In this document: positions 5,979 through 6,359 of the stretch, one piece after another | Position numbering within the stretch: the first letter of the stretch is position 1 | How the letters are laid out: the number at the start of each line of letters is the position of its first letter | Assembly: GCA_003516955.1 (NCBI GenBank) | Contig: DPBN01000310.1 | Location: 1 to 6,359 of the forward strand | DNA length: 6,359 bases | Source: Armatimonadota bacterium | GTDB taxonomy: Bacteria; Armatimonadota; Fimbriimonadia; Fimbriimonadales; Fimbriimonadaceae | Direction of reading: 5' to 3' | Program-made: the position numbers and the translations under genes | The notes under the pieces: model-generated | Seen by the model: only the letters and a program-made list of their open reading frames with translations | What the model was told of the DNA's origin: nothing | Databases searched by the model: none

Positions 5979-5991
5979 CCGCTGCCGTGGC

Positions 5992-6359
5992 CTACTTCAA
6001 GCCCGTGAGGGCGATGCCCTGGATGAACAGCCGCTGAGTGAAGAAGAACAGCACGATCACCGGCGCGACCACGATCGTCGAGGCCGCCATCAGCAGGTTC
6101 CACTGCGTCCCGCCGTGCTGGCTCTGGTAGAACTGCAGGCCCAGCGCCAGCGTGAACGTCTTCTGGTCCAGCAGGTAGATGAGCGGGCCAAGAAAGTCGT
6201 TCCACGTGCCCATGAACGAGAACAGCGCGACCACGGCGATCGCCGGCTTGCACAGGGGCAGCACGACGTCGCGGAACACGCGCCACTCGGAGGCGCCGTC
6301 GATCTTGGCCGCCTCGCTCAGCTCGAACGGGATCGTGCGGAAGAACTGCCGCAGCAGGA
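5992..6359 (-). CDS. Carbohydrate ABC transporter permease, MalG/UgpE type (C-terminal part, runs off right edge)
   Basis: The last 122 residues of an inner-membrane permease of the binding-protein-dependent sugar importer family. The frame is open to the window edge; an in-frame GTG at 6279 is internal, not the start. Reading from the edge, ELSEAAKIDGAS is followed by WRVFRDVVLPLCKPA. This is the cytoplasmic EAA loop (E-A-A-x-x-D-G-A-S ... L-P-L-x-x-P) that docks on the MalK-type ATPase. Hydrophobic segments AIAVVALFSFMGTWNDFLGPLIYL and NLLMAASTIVVAPVIVLFFF are the last two transmembrane helices. The chain ends FIQGIALTGLK, the usual ending of MalG-like permeases (Q-G-x-x-x-G-x-x-K). The ATPase, partner permease and binding protein are not visible, so the substrate is unknown beyond a carbohydrate. 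The gene converges on the J-protein gene with 13 bases between stops and is not part of the chaperone operon. Confidence 0.93.
   Translation of the reverse strand, partial: LLRQFFRTIPFELSEAAKIDGASEWRVFRDVVLPLCKPAIAVVALFSFMGTWNDFLGPLIYLLDQKTFTLALGLQFYQSQHGGTQWNLLMAASTIVVAPVIVLFFFTQRLFIQGIALTGLK

Noticed and set aside
6008..6020. AGGGC-GAT-GCCCT hairpin as terminator for the chaperone operon
   Set aside because: The stem is only 5 bp with a 3-base loop, lies inside the permease coding end, and no T-run follows.

Overview
The window comes from a high-GC bacterium, with G+C near two thirds by eye and strong GC bias at third codon positions. No 16S rRNA or other phylogenetic marker is present, so taxonomy is open. 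A trans-sulfuration enzyme, a secreted beta-helix protein start, a carbohydrate ABC permease and an unusual chaperone operon would suit a free-living, polysaccharide-using lineage such as Armatimonadota, Planctomycetota or a relative. That is only a guess.

Layout. Positions 1-79 (minus) hold the first codons of a probably secreted beta-helix-type protein that runs off the left edge. Positions 106-1248 (minus) encode a complete PLP-dependent enzyme of the cystathionine gamma-synthase/gamma-lyase family. Positions 1249-1400 are a divergent intergenic region with a 6-bp inverted repeat and a 5-codon mini-ORF behind the strongest Shine-Dalgarno sequence nearby. Positions 1401-5978 (plus) form a tight three-gene operon. 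Positions 5992-6359 (minus) encode the C-terminal part of a MalG/UgpE-type sugar ABC permease that runs off the right edge and converges on the operon with only 13 bp between stop codons.

The operon is the notable part. Its gene order matches the three roles of the Hsp70 machine, but each component has a non-standard architecture. Gene 1 starts with a signal peptide and an extracytoplasmic domain that looks like a degenerate von Willebrand factor A fold. A single transmembrane helix and an acidic Pro/Ala/Glu linker follow, then a cytoplasmic GrpE-like nucleotide-exchange domain. Gene 2 is a compact Hsp70 (577 aa) with intact ATPase motifs and a short lid. Gene 3 has an N-terminal J domain with HTPD in place of HPD, four 34-residue TPRs, a helical region, a linker of five 10-residue repeats and a C-terminal membrane anchor. 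Both the predicted exchange factor and the predicted J-cochaperone are therefore anchored in the membrane and face the cytoplasm, with the soluble Hsp70 between them. I infer a membrane-tethered Hsp70 system that could pass an envelope signal or client from the vWA-like domain to the chaperone cycle. The domain calls come from motif reading. The joint function is inference.
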